This document shows, piece by piece, positions 34,283 through 48,000 of a DNA stretch of 64,000 nt. This stretch comes from Saxidomus purpurata (lineage: Eukaryota > Mollusca > Bivalvia > Venerida > Veneridae), in the NCBI GenBank assembly GCA_022818135.1, contig JAFMSR010000018.1, positions 470,051-534,050 of the forward strand, given 5' to 3'. The position numbers were made by a program, and so were the translations under genes. The stretch's first letter is position 1. Each line of letters begins with the position of its first letter. The notes under the pieces were generated by a model that did not search any database, was not told the origin of the DNA, and saw only the letters and a program-made list of their open reading frames with translations.

Positions 34283-37200
34283 TACATCGATTCTATTTTT
34301 CTGCTAGCCGCTTTGACGAAGTCAAGGAATAAGAGCACTACATGTGTGTCTGGCTATTCATTGGTGGTTGCTTTGTATGGGAATATGTACATGTATTAAA
34401 AAGTTTCACTTGATTCCAGCCAAAAAAGCTTATCACAACACTGCGATGATATGCACAACGTAGCTTGGTACTAATCACTCATTTAAATGCAATGCGTGTA
34501 TTGTAAATGGGCTTGATTAAGCCGAGGTCCCTGCAGATATGACAAGGTCCAATGGATGGAAGTGGTGACTAAAATAAAATCAGGAGGTGGCCGTACTTCA
34601 ATGCAATCAACATAGTTTCAAAACTTAACGACGTTCATACATTTTTTATACAAATTCTCATTTGTGTTCTTGCTTGCTAAATGACCTATCATGTGTTTGC
34701 ACCATAAATAACTTCCATTAATAAATGTATATAACTCAGTGTAAAAATATCCAGAGTGCAAAATACCAATGATATGCACAACTAGGTTTGGTACATATTT
34801 ATACTGTGGTAAAGTTTCATTTAATTCTGGGTGGTGGTGGTTGCGACAAAATCAATACAAATTTTGTCAACATATCGGACAGACAGCAGGACAGACGACC
34901 AAGCATGATTCCAACATAACCCCACACGTGCATTGTATCTGGAGAAAAAAATATAAATATGCAACAAAACAGTTGTAAATTGTCTGTTTATTGTACCAAA
35001 TAAACCTTTTAAACAGTTAATCATAAATGAAAGTCATTCTGCAATATACATGGCATGTATGAGAGTATAAAGAACATGATTCCTACTATAACAAGCAAGT
35101 TCACTGAAAATATCCCCCGCCAAATGAAGCAAATGGCTGAAAAGAAACAATTGAAAAGTATATTGGTCTGTCTGTTTTAGGGAAAACAAGAGCTGTTCCT
35201 AGTAAATGACAAATGCCCCCAAAAGAGGCATATCACAGATGTGGTCAACAAATGTGCCATTGGTTTTAATATCCTTCCATGTATGCCATAGTTACCACGT
35301 TTACAGGACTCCATTACTTTTAAACTTTATGTGTTACCTTGACATTTGAGGTAGGAACATGCATTTTGCATGCGACCCTTAAGGGCATAAAGAGCATTTT
35401 AAAAATTTCGCCACGACACTAGGGCCTCATCTTCAAGGTGATGTTTTCCCTTCAAGTTAAGGGCTTCATTTCTGTGAAAATCTAGTTTCTAAATTCTACA
35501 TTGTAACAGAATATAAAGTTAATTTTTGTGCTAAAACCAAAAATCAAATTCTGACAAATCTTTTCAGACAAAATAGCATTTTCAAAATATCACCACCTTA
35601 TTGGGGCCTCATATCTGAGGGATAATTCTTTTTTGCATCTACATTCTTACATTGATACATAACACAATTGTTGAAAGTTATAATTAGTACATGTACTATT
35701 ATTTTCAGACAACCAAAATTTATAAATAGAATATTAAAGGGGCACTCCCTACATCTAGCAGATTATTTTCTCGAAACATAGATTCTGTGCTCATTGAACG
35801 TAAAATGATAAATGAATACAATTTCAAAGAAGAACCTATGGCGAAAAATGCCTCATTTTACCACAATTAATCAATATAGAGGCTTTCTGTAATAGATTGC
35901 ATCAACCCATTACTTGTACAACAACTCTACATAGATTATTGAATGGTTTATGGTACTGCAGTATATTTTAAACCACAGATTTTATCGATAATGACTTGGA
36001 ATGCAAAGTTGAAACTGTAAGGTTAATTTATAATACTTACAAAGATTCTGTTATTTATGTTTTGGAGGTTATTTAGTTCGACGTCAGTTATAGGGTGTGT
36101 CCCTTTAAAGAAAAGGGCTACATCTCATTTCTAAAAAAAAAAAACAGAATATAAATCCAATCTTGATGAAATATGTGTGTGCGCCACAGCATTATGCTAT
36201 TGTACACGCATTTCCAGTTTCATGAAATTCTATCCATTGGTTCTTGAGTTATGACCGGATGGACGGACGTAATAGTCATAATCATTCAACAGATCACCTG
36301 TCTTGACTGACAATTTAATTGTGTCTGCTAAGTTGGGTAGTTAAAGAGGGCTGACTATACCTAAAAGTTTTTTTCAGCTTGAATTTACTTGAAATATTGA
36401 ACAATGAATAACAAAAGAGCTGTCCGTAAGACAGTATGAACAACTATTCTCAGTGCTTGCCAATAAAACAAAATTTTATCAGTGCAAAACAGAATTCTGT
36501 TGACTCTCTAACAATAAACTAGAAAACTGTAAATCATCAAAACAAGAGCTTTCCCTCAAAAGTTACGAATGTGGCTTTATTGCCCCCAAAGAGATGTCTC
36601 ACAGTCGGTTTCCTAATCTGTGAAGGTGTGAAACAGGAAATCACATTTGGTCCAAAACATGTTTGAAGTTCACTTTATCAAGCATTAATACAGTTCTAAA
36701 ATATTTCTGATTTTCATTTTGAAGTATTCAATTGAAAGTTCGAACTTTTTCTTTTTTATTTTGCTGATTTCTGAATTTCCTCACAGTTGTTTCACTGTAA
36801 TAGAAATAAATAGGAAAATGTTTAAAACATGTTTGTATATCAGACATTTGTACACTTAACCTGATTTATCTGTGTATCACATGTACCGGTATTGTCGGCT
36901 GAAAAAAAGGTATTATTCATTCTGAAAACGTTCACCATACTTTTTCTTTCGTTATCTGCAATAAAGGTATTGACCCCAACAAATAAAATTCACAAAGGGA
37001 GAGAACAGTACAAGAGGGCCAAGATGGTCTTATATTGCTCACTTGAGTACATCACCAACAAAGATGAAATGTGATAAAATTCAATTTAAACTATATATCA
37101 TAAACACAAACATTCTTTTTGACAATACAATGTAAAACTACTAATTCATAATGATTGTTTCTGAAATTGTACTTCTTTTTAATTATTAAAGTACCTCTTT

Positions 37201-38420
37201 ACTCTATTTAACACTTATAAGTACAAAAATGTTTAAAAAATGACAAGTTAAAACAATGTAAGGTACCTAAACTATCGGTAAATCTGTCAACAATCACAAA
37301 ATCAGTCCATAACTTACTTACCAAACTGACAATGGTGTAGTTCAGCTCAAACCTAGCAGCATATGTGATGGCCATGATGTCTTCTGCAATAACTTAGACT
37401 ACTGAATACCCGCCGAAGGTTATTGAAAAGACAACTTTCTTTAAATGGAAGTAAACAAGTTGGTTAACTAAAGATTCAATAGTGGAGACCTTAATTAATT
37501 AGATCAATCAAAGCATTTTTCATTTTATATTATTATATACTAGTTAACAAGTTATCTACATTTTCTTTATAATTATTTTTTATGTTTGATCCATGGATCC
37601 AAGTCCTAGAGATGTATTTCTACTTATAACTCCATGTCATATTATCATCTTCAAAATGAAAAGTGAAAGTACATTTTTATGAATTTGATCTATTTAACTG
37701 TTTAACTGGAATTTAAACCAATATATTTTCTTTTAAAAAGAAGACAAAATCATAAATTCAGTTATTGTATTTTACAAATCTTAGTAAAAGTTAACACGTT
37801 TTTGCATAAGCTATGAATATTAACACTTTACCAGATAGGAACAGTGTCTATGGTCATCTTGAAAAAATGCATCTCTGATAAGAGTTCCCATATCTTCCAG
37901 TTCTCAGGCTCTTTACATTTTAAACGTCTTTCTGAAGATAACAAACATAGACTCAAGAACATTTCCTCGATACTATACAACATTTTATCTTTCTCCCCCT
38001 TTTTAATAGCCCTGAATGTGTGACATGTATAACAATATGAAATTATAAATACATTATGTTGAGAGTAACCAGAGTCTATGAAAGTGTCATTGTGTGACCA
38101 GTTACTTTTCAAATTGTAACTATAATTTGATATAAATCCATATAGAATTTGTAAAAATTGAGTCATACAATGAATGTATGTGCTAATAAAATGACAGGAA
38201 ATTTTGTCTAGAATCAGTCCCTAACTTTTTTATGGAGTAAACGTTCTAAATTTGCAAAGATCTGACATAATTGAGACTGAAAACTCCAAACATGTACTTA
38301 TTCCTCAATGAAATGCTGTAATAAATATGTTGTTTAATTCTCAACAAAAGTTTTCTTAAAAGGAAAGTTGAAGTGCTTTATTATATTTGTTTGAATTCAA
38401 CTTTCCAAGCAATGTTATTA
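34283..38420. other. Intron with degenerate dispersed repeats
   Basis: No gene is supported. 35107-35185 repeats 16782-16850. 35190-36300 has several degenerate phrases (CCCCAAAAGAGGCATATCAC; GGGCCTCAT; ATGACCGGATGGACGGACG) of the type seen in bivalve dispersed repeats. Confidence 0.4.
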
Positions 38421-38422
38421 AG

Positions 38423-39384
38423 CCGTAGACTCATATGCAAGTTTTATGTTTAAATCTTTATCAATCGAAACTTTAACACCAAAGAATTATTATAAAAACA
38501 ATTAGATAGTTTCATGTACAAGCTAATAGCAGACCGTCGTCTTCTCTCCTATTTTAGTCTTGGTTATTGTACATTTTAAAAGTAAAGATGCACTGAGACA
38601 AGCGATGAAAGCAGTGGAATCACATTCCCCGAATGTAAATAATTTATCAGAAATTGGATATGCGAATCCGGGAATAGAGACAACGATGTCAAAGTACAAT
38701 TTAACACTATAATTTATAGTCCATCGCCTAAAATAGTACCAAATAAGTTTAAATGTAGCATACATGTACCATAGTCTCACCAGTCAGACAAGAAGGCTTT
38801 GAGACCAAACTTATTTAAGAGTGACTTAAAAAAAATAAAACAAAGGGGAGATGTCACACTGCATATCATAACTATGTTATCTTTGTTCTCACAGAACATG
38901 TTTCGGCTCTGGCAATGAGTAAATGACAAAATCTGACAGTTGTTCATAGAAGCGGACTTGTACATGCAATTTAAACAACTCTAGTCAGTGAAAAGAAAAC
39001 CAGTTCGTATGCCAGAAGTTGTCATCAAGTTACAAACATGTATTCTCGGCTCCGCCATGACGTCATACTGACCACTCAACAAATCGTATTATTAGGTCGC
39101 GTTCATTTCTTCATTCGGTAAAAGGTGAAAATTTGGTCTTTACCGTTGACTCATATGCAATATAAATTTATTTTAAACGAAACAAAAAGCTTTTGACAAC
39201 ATAGAACATTCTGATAGTTTCAAGGTTATGGAAGATCGTCGTCATCTTTCATTTCTAATCTTTGTTATTGTATTATTCAAAGTTAAAGATGCATAGAGAC
39301 CAGTGATGGTAGCCGATGAATCACCTTTCCCGAATGTCTATAATTTATCAGTACCCGGATGTGCGAAGCTGAGAATACGTAATA
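38423..39384. repeat. Pair of degenerate direct repeats about 720 bp apart
   Basis: 38423-38685 and 39142-39384 share, in order, GACTCATATGCAA, GATAGTTTCA, ATCGTCGTC, TTTGTTATTGTA, AAAGATGCA, GAATCAC, CCCGAATGT-AATTTATCAG and ATGTGCGAA variants. Plausible old tandem duplication. Confidence 0.6.
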
Positions 39385-41778
39385 TATGCAGTCGGTGCAA
39401 ATAATTTTAATTCTTTTCAACATTGTCGACATTTTGCTATAGTACTGCTCTTGCATTATAAAGATGAACTCTTATACAAACTTGTAACAAAGAAATTGAT
39501 TCCAGGATGACCAACCTGACATAACAGTATAGGCAGGGGTTCGTTGGGTTAAGGGACGACTAGAACACCCACTTCCTACAAATGTTTTTCACAATGTGGC
39601 TTTTAAACAGCAATTGAAACAATAAAACAACACATGTTTTAATAATTCTCAAATTATAATAAGTTTTTAAATATGTACAGTTGGCCCAAATTATTATGGG
39701 GTTCATCTCAGAAAGACATAAATTTTCATACTCATGACTGTAGACTGTGCCTCGAGCTGTAGTATTGTATTGAAAGGCCTTTAATTTCATCTTCCCCCGA
39801 TAGCTGTGCAAGTGGTCCACTGTCCTTCGTCGTAAAAATACGACAGCCGGTTCCTTGACTATCCGAAATATGAAAATATTTGACAGATCTTGTACTTCCA
39901 CCTTCCTAAATATAACCGAGGAAAACCCCAGACTTTTGCACTTGATCTTCGTCGATCATAGATAAATGTTAGTCGATAACAGAGATTTGCAACGTAGATA
40001 AAGATAAATTCAAAACAGTCTCAATTGATCCAGTTTTCGTTATTCCCTTCAGTCCTCGCGAATAGCTGTAAACGCAACTTTTAGTGCATTTTTTATCGAG
40101 TCGCGTTTGCTGTCCGCCATTTTTGTTGCTATTTTCGTTCGGACCTCGTGTGTTGTATGAAAAATAACAATTGGGAATAAAAACGAAAATTATGTATTTA
40201 CATCTTAAGTGAAAAAATAAACTTAAGGACATTTTTACCTTAGGAATAAACTCCTTAAGCTCTGCGAATATAAATTTGTGGAATTTCTTATCTAAGGGAA
40301 ATAACTAGGTCAATCACACTTAGATCTCATTGGTCGCCGTGATTGGCCTACTCTTTGGTAACCAATCAAATTCAACCTTTGGCTATACTAGCTGGAAATT
40401 GCAGTCAGGTAAATTTCTCCTATTTCTGGCTTCAAAATTTTGTTTTTTAGGCATGACGGGAGACATGCCGGGGTCTCATCTAGATATTAAGCTAACATAA
40501 GTGCTCTTTTGGACGGACCATGATAAAATTCTCATCAAATCAAATCAAAACCTAAGGGAAATTGATGGTAGTTAAGGAAAGTCCTTAAAATATTTAACTT
40601 AACTGTTTTGAAAAGCCACTGATTACCATTGTAACAAATTTCAATAGAAACATTTCTGTAATTTTGTCAAAAGTTTTAAAAACGGTTTTTGATTTAAAAC
40701 ATGTTTGAAATAATTATAAAACCTGCCCTAGCACCATCTGGTGGTGCAGTTACCCGTTTAATTCATTCGTATTATAATTATTTCGACCAATCACAGAAGC
40801 CTTTGAAAACATGTAATCACAAGTGGGCTGTCTTCCCCATTTTTTAATTCCACATTTCTTCAAAATGCCTAGATATATGAGATACATATAATAGCTAAAA
40901 ATAACATGAATACTTTTGATATTGTATATTTTCAAAGAATGTTCTTCTAAAGTAAGTTGATATAGCTTAGATTACCAGTAATCGCTGTCGAGACTTACTT
41001 CTGGAAGAGAGAGAGAGAGCGCGCGCGAGAGAGAGAGAGTTTTGAATTATACATCCTGCCGTAAGGCACCTAGCATCATGTTAATGTACCGGAGGTCGTT
41101 TTTACACCTCGTCCGTTTTTTGCCTTTTGCACATTCGTACTGTGACATGGCATAGATTGGGCCGGTAAAAAAAGGGGAGAGCGCAAGCTGCTGGCGTTTT
41201 TCTGCCGAACAACCGAACAAAAATGTGAGTGCCACAAACTAGCCAAGCCAATATTAAAATAAACTTCAGTGCACTTTTCTTCTGTATACATGGTATGAAA
41301 AGTGCTGTTATTTCCGCATCGCCGATCTCAGGTATTGAGGATCACTGCTGAGGTATATGGCCTCCTAAGTTAGCTTAGTTGACAGCAAGCTTAAAAGTGT
41401 AATAAATGATAGTCATATAGTGTGTTTGTCAACTTCAGTCTCTGACATGATCTAATTGTATTTTGAAATAAAATACGTTAAAAATCGTGTAGGCGAAAAG
41501 CTATGAAGTTGCTAAATGAAAACTTAAGTTGTGTTTAATCCAGGTTGTTTTCCTATTTAAAGTTGAATTCTTAATAATAGGCTTGAATCACTTTGAAGGT
41601 CTATCTCGTTTTTACGCTTCAGGGAAGTCTAAAAACAAATTGAATGTAGACTTTCCTCTTTAGAAAAAATACTTTGCTGTAAACACTTCCTTTTCATTGA
41701 AAAAATATGGTCCAGTGACTATCAACAAAATTGCGAAACTATGAAATCATATCTAAGAAATTAAAAAAGGTTTAATAC
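39385..41778. other. Intron, mostly unrecognised
   Basis: 40200-40310 and 40545-40600 carry TTAAGG palindromes like 31640-31800. 41004-41040 is a GA/GC microsatellite. No gene supported. Confidence 0.45.
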
Positions 41779-42015
41779 TTTTTCTTAGTACTTGCTTTGA
41801 GGGAGTACCAGTATGCCCCGCCGTTGCGTAGTTTGAAAAGGAAAGCAATGCATCATACGGGTTCCGGACAAGCAGAACTATTTTCTTGAACATGGAAAGG
41901 GAAATTGCTGAATGAGTTTTCACAATAATCGTTTTTGCCTTCTCCTTTTCACATTCAAACGGAAATCCGTGCAATCGCAGCCCACCGTCGCAATAAATAC
42001 TGGATGTTCCTATTC
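41779..42015 (-). CDS. Sulfotransferase exon 2: central domain with 3'-phosphate-binding motif
   Basis: The acceptor is ACATTCCAG|GAATAGG, which fits the phase left by exon 1. The exon encodes GTSSIYCDGGLRLHGFPFE, VKTHS and IVLLVRNPYDALLSF (Arg near residue 194 in the 3'-phosphate-binding strand), then AGHTGTPSK. Two donors are possible, after 41792 (GTACTAAG) or after 41779 (GTATTAAA). Only the second keeps phase with exon 3, and it gives a domain spacing that looks normal for the family, so I chose it. A small unseen exon remains an alternative. Confidence 0.75.
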
Positions 42016-45000
42016 CTGGAATGTTTTAAAGTATATATTTAAGGCAAAGAGCTTGGTACGTTTACAGTAGATTTTGTGTAAGCCTTTCTAGAGACAAAAA
42101 TACCGATCTCAAAAGACAAAAATATAATGAATTTTGGCAAACAGAACATACATATATATGAGATCGGCGTCTTACGTCAATTACGTCAAATTATTTTGGC
42201 GTCGAACATTATCTTGAGTACGATGTACTAGAGACATTATACTGCACTTGCACTTCCTTTCCATCTGTTGTGGTGATAATGGTGTGTATCTACTTAATAA
42301 ACTTCAGGTACTGTAGTTCCCCAGTTTTTTATTCAGACATGAGTCTCTTAGTTACATTGGTATGGTTGGTCAGTACACTGAATCTCATGTTGGAATGGCA
42401 CTGTGCCTGTTATTTAATCTTGTGGAATTTAGCATGTAATTGTACATGTATATTGACATGTATATTTTCCCTGTTTGCAAACCGATTTTTGCATAATGAA
42501 AGAGGCAATGAAACATTAATTGTTTTCACAGTAACCAAGGTAAATACATTACCTCAGAATGTATATGACATAATGTCTTTCGTATTATGTTGAAATTACA
42601 GTTGGACTGTCCTTTCTGCAACACTTCCGCAGTGTTCACATCCGCCATTATTGAAGAGCGGTGTTTAGGTAGATTTCTCCTTAGCAACAATCGAAGGCAC
42701 ATGTTTAGTGTTTCTTTGCCAAAATGAATGTAAACAGAGGCATAAAAAGTAGTTTTTCTGGAATTGGCCTATAAACTTCAAAGTTGGATTGCACTTTTAT
42801 TAAACACATTCAGTCTTTTTTGAATTACTGAAATTTTTTTAAATATCATTTTGATATTTATATAAACAAATAGATATTTATAAGAATTTCAAGTAAGAGC
42901 TACGCAGGCAACATTATTAAAGCAATTGTTAATTACTTAATAAATAGCTTTGGTCCTTGGTGTTGACAGAATCCTCGAAACTTTATCGTGGTTTTGTAAA
43001 AGTACCAGTTTCTTATGCATGTACGTTTTGGTCTTGTGTAAGTCATTGTATTTATTTGTTGTTGGCAATATTTAAATTCTAGTCGTACGTGTTGATTTTT
43101 ATGAATTCCTGCAAGGGAACAAACAAAAAATAGTTGTATTTGATTTTGTCTTCCATTTCTCTTTGCTAAACTTAGTGTTCAACGTTATATGCCCTCTGGA
43201 GACCAGTCCTTTAAGTAAAATCCTATCTGAGCAGCTGTTGAGACCAATACTACTGATAAACGATATATATAAACTGCAATCGTAGTCTACCCTCAGTCTT
43301 AGAGTCTGCATCGAAATATCAGTCGACATTGCAAGGCAACTTGTATTATGTCATGGTCTTCAGGGTTGATTTGTTAGAATCTACAGTCTACTTTGGACCA
43401 TGGTGTCTACACTACTCAGCAGTATAAACTTATGTATAGATACACTGCAGACGTAGTCTACAATACAATTTTTAATGAACAGGTTTTGTTTATTGCAGAC
43501 CCATTTTAATTTTACATAGGTTTGAGTGCTACATTTGCAGATTGAGATATCCCGTCTCCTCCACACATATCAAGTATTTTAAGTATAGTTTTGTGGGGTC
43601 GGGTGAATCTTATATTAATTAACGCTACCGATATTCATCATTGACAGTACCAGCTCGCAACAGTACAAAGTTCGAATGCTGCACGAGGCAAATAAAACTT
43701 AGATAACCGGAAAAAACTGTATCGTAAATAAAAGAATAATATGGGATCCTATCGTTCAGTTTTAGATTGCAGCATTAGTTCAATTTGATTTAAATGCATT
43801 AGCTATATTTTACAGAACTTAAGATTATAAAACTTAATTTTGTCCTTATATTTTATTGAAACTACTACAAATCAGCTTCATTCTACTTCACAAAATGATC
43901 TTTGCAACATTTGTTACCAAATTATGTATACAAATTTAACAAAAAGATTTCAACCATAGTTTGTTACTTTATTATGTATAAAAAATTCAACAAAAATATT
44001 TCAATCATAATTTTGATTGCTGAATGACCTGAACCCAGAGCCCTAACCCCGCTCTCGGGAGTAGCACCGGTGTTGTTGTGACCAACTCTCTGTCAGTGTT
44101 ACAACAATTTACTTTAGAGTTAAATACTATGATTAAGCACATGGTAATATTCTTTGGAATGTTTGACAAATGAAATATTTGAACTCAATAAGGACCAACT
44201 TGGTACTCCTGTCATAGTAGCTTTAACCGTTTTGTTTAAAATTCAAGTAACTATTTTTGCGATTGAAGGTATTTCTCGTCAGTCTTTGACGTCACTATAG
44301 ACCGTTTCAAGTGCCTGTGAACCGCAATAAATCTTAAATATCTTTCAATGTAATGCATTGACTAATTTGATTAAAACGTGTTATAACCTTGTAAAATAAC
44401 CTTACCAAAATTATTTTCCCGTCAATTAAAAAGTATGTTTTGCATATACATTTAATGCAATTTTGTCTAGCCTTGAATGAAGCTCAATACACATTAGTTA
44501 GTGTAGTTACCAGAACAGCAGAGTTCAGCAATTGTTTTAAGTCTAACTGCAAATTGTGTAGCACATTACAGTCCATTTTCAGTTTGACATGAAACAAAGA
44601 CACGAATATCACCTAAACAAGTTATTTATATATAACTTTTTTCTAATTTGATTTTTACCTCAGAACCACAGAGACTTTGTAAAATATCAGTCTCTAGCTA
44701 ACTGTTTGAGAATTATAAAACTATGCATATATGTATGGTTGTCACGGGTTGCCTGCATATCTTCAAGTTTTAGGCAGAAAGGGAAGCCATAATTACATAT
44801 TGAATATACTTTCTTCAATATATCTTAAAGTTACAATTAAAGGATTGGCCGCAATTATTTGTCCTTTGCAGTTAAATTAAGAATATGTCAACCTTTACAG
44901 TACATATCGAAGCAGTCGTTTTACAGATCCAATAGGCATAAGTATAACTGCATGCCATCAATTGATTTACTCCCGTATTGTATCTAGCATGAAAATCATA

Positions 45001-48000
45001 AATGTTTACATTGCACCAAATGACAAAGGGTAATCACAACCAATTTCATATTTATATTCAGAGTTGGTAAAGGTGATTTAGTAACTGTGACAAATGTTAT
45101 TGAAATTGAAATTTTAAACAGAAATGTACGGTGTGTAGGGGTTTTCATGTAAATCCAACTGCTTAAAGCCGTAACGTTAATAACATCAAAGCGCTGTGAG
45201 CGCTGAAGGCCTGGGGGCTATAGATTAACTCCCCTAAAAACAACTTTTGACCTTCGTGATTTACGCTGATCCTTACCTAAAGCGTGAGTCGAAATGTGCA
45301 TTGGGCGAAATTTAATATATGACACAGATGAATGATTCACAAATATATGGGTGGAAGGGAAGTTTGTTTTATTATAAAACGTACGTTAAATGAAAAATAA
45401 TCACATGGTCAACAATATCAATTGTTTGAGAGAACAATAAAAATAATTCAATCTGCGCTTTGTACAACTTCAAGCGATATCTGATGATGTGGATCGAAAA
45501 TTATTGTGTACCAAGGACAAGACCTTGAAACAGAAATAAACAAAGCAATACCAACAATGAAATATAAATACAGTACTGTACAATGTGTATAACAGGGAAA
45601 ACCAACAAATGTCATTATATTTTAATTTCAATTTAATTTCCTAGGTTCTGACATTTTCCCATTAAAATATGTTTCTAAATGAAATACCATTATAATTACT
45701 TTTAATTTTTCAAAACGTCATATAACTATTTATCAAAACATTGCTTGTTATATATTGCGATAGTTTTTATTTTGAATTCTAACTTAAATGGAAAAAATGA
45801 ATAAAGTGTGCCTTTATTTAAGAAATAATAAATGCCTCCCTGTATTTTATCGTTGAATAAAATATAGTCAGGAATTTGGATGCGTAGTAATTAAATCACG
45901 AGTGCGTAGCACGAGTGATTTAATTTTTCGCATCCAAATGACTGACTGTATTTTATTCAATGATAAAATATAGGGAAAAAATTTATTATTTCGATTCTAA
46001 CACGTTATTTTCTTTGAAAACAATCCCGAACTTTATTTAACGCGTAGTAGTACATCATTGTAACCTTAAAACGCGAGATACGATTGGACGCGCTTGTTTA
46101 CATACGTCACGTCGTTACGTCATTTAAGGCACGTCGTCCTTGGAAAAACGTGCTGTATTTTATCGTAAAATAAAATACAGGCTTTTCCCTATATGTTTAT
46201 ATAGGAAAAACAGCCGCTTGTTTTAGAATTCGCTTTCAATTGATAAAAACCTGTTGGAATGTTTTTGTTTAAACAAGGTTTTAGCCGTTAATAAATGCTA
46301 TCAACAACGTAGAAGAATTGGCTACATGCCTGTCCCCGCCCGAAGATATCTTACCTGTAGAAACTATTGCGTAATACTGGAGAGCGAGCTTTCCTATTGC
46401 ATATATACTACAAGCGTCTTCTATGACTCAAGTTGTTCTGTAGTTGTCAGTATAGTGCATGAGGAAATGCTAAAGAACGTGATATTTATTCAGTAGATGA
46501 AAAAATAGCACGATTCCTGTTTTTTACCCTAAAGTACGATATTAAGCATGGGAAAAGATGGAAAATTGATACCTATTCTCAAAAACATACTATAGCCATA
46601 CTAGTTTACAATACCAAAATCTAAGCTTATTCTGAATTTAGCATCTCACTTTGATATTGTGTCAGTAAACATCCATATTGCGGCAAAGGTAAATCATCGA
46701 CACATCATTATTTCCCAAAAAACTATATAGCAAGATTTGAGTCTCTACAATAACATGGACAATATAATTCCTTGACATACTTATTTTAACCTTAATTGAA
46801 TACCAGCTTTACATAATTAAATGGCCTTTCACGTTTACTTACAAATCAATGTATTTTAACTTGTTAGATTTTATATACCGATCAATTTAATGAAAATCCC
46901 AAAGAATTGCGATATTGCATAGTCATTTTATTATGGTTAGCTATTGTGATGTCATTGCTTCGTGATCAATCATTCTTCGCCGACTATTTCTTTAAACAAT
47001 ACATCTTTTTAGAAATATTCCATAAACAGTCGACAATCAGAGTCCTTCAGTTGAAGTACTTTATCCAAGTGCTCTTCAGTTTGATGCATGAAATGTTATG
47101 ATTATCCTTATGAGAATTACTATTTTGAGAGATGAAAAATAAAAGATAAAATTATTAAAGGAAAATGAGAAATTGCTATCTTTGTTAATCTATTAAATGT
47201 TAATGAATGGATCAATTAATAAAAAAGTAAAATGATTGAGAGAGTGGATAGATGAATAATTATTCAATTGAATGATTTAATCATTGAGTGATTGATTTCG
47301 TCATTGATTTCGTCATTGATTTACTGAATGAATGACTAAATGAATGGAAAGCTTGCGTGCGTGCGTGGGCTAACGAACGAACGAACGAACGAACGAATGA
47401 ACGAATGATAGGGCCCTGACTAAAACAAACTACATCATGCATTTACTAGGAGGAGCATCAGAGATTAAATATGCGAAGATACTGTCTTATTATTTCATAC
47501 TTAAGTATGTTGTAATACAGATCATGCAAATATTTGATATTTGTAAGATGAACCCGGGTTGTTCATCAGCTATAAATAAAAAAAAGCAATAGTTTCCTTC
47601 ACCTTGGTTGTCTTGTTTTCACAGTTGTGAGTACCAGAAGTGTTATACTATCACATACTGTCATGAGAAAAGTATGTAAACCATGGTATAGTATGGCATG
47701 AGTGGTATATATGATATTGTTATACATATAATAGAATTGTAAGCGAATTGCCAATGACACAGATTAATTACATTAAACTGAAAACTATGAATAAATTCAT
47801 GTATATATATGAATTTACGAAATATTTTTCACTAGAAAGAAATAGCAAGGATTATGAGATCGTTTGCCTACATGACCTTTGTTTTATAACGCCAAAATAG
47901 AATGGGGGTTGATTTGCATATAAGAAAGAATTTAATAAAAACCGAGAAAAAAATGTTTTTTCTAGCTGACGACGAGCTTTGAGATATAGTGACAAAGGTC

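Noticed and set aside
41753..41974. Independent small gene starting at the Met at 41974
   Set aside because: The sequence upstream to the acceptor at 42015 is in frame and matches the sulfotransferase pattern, so this is an internal exon.
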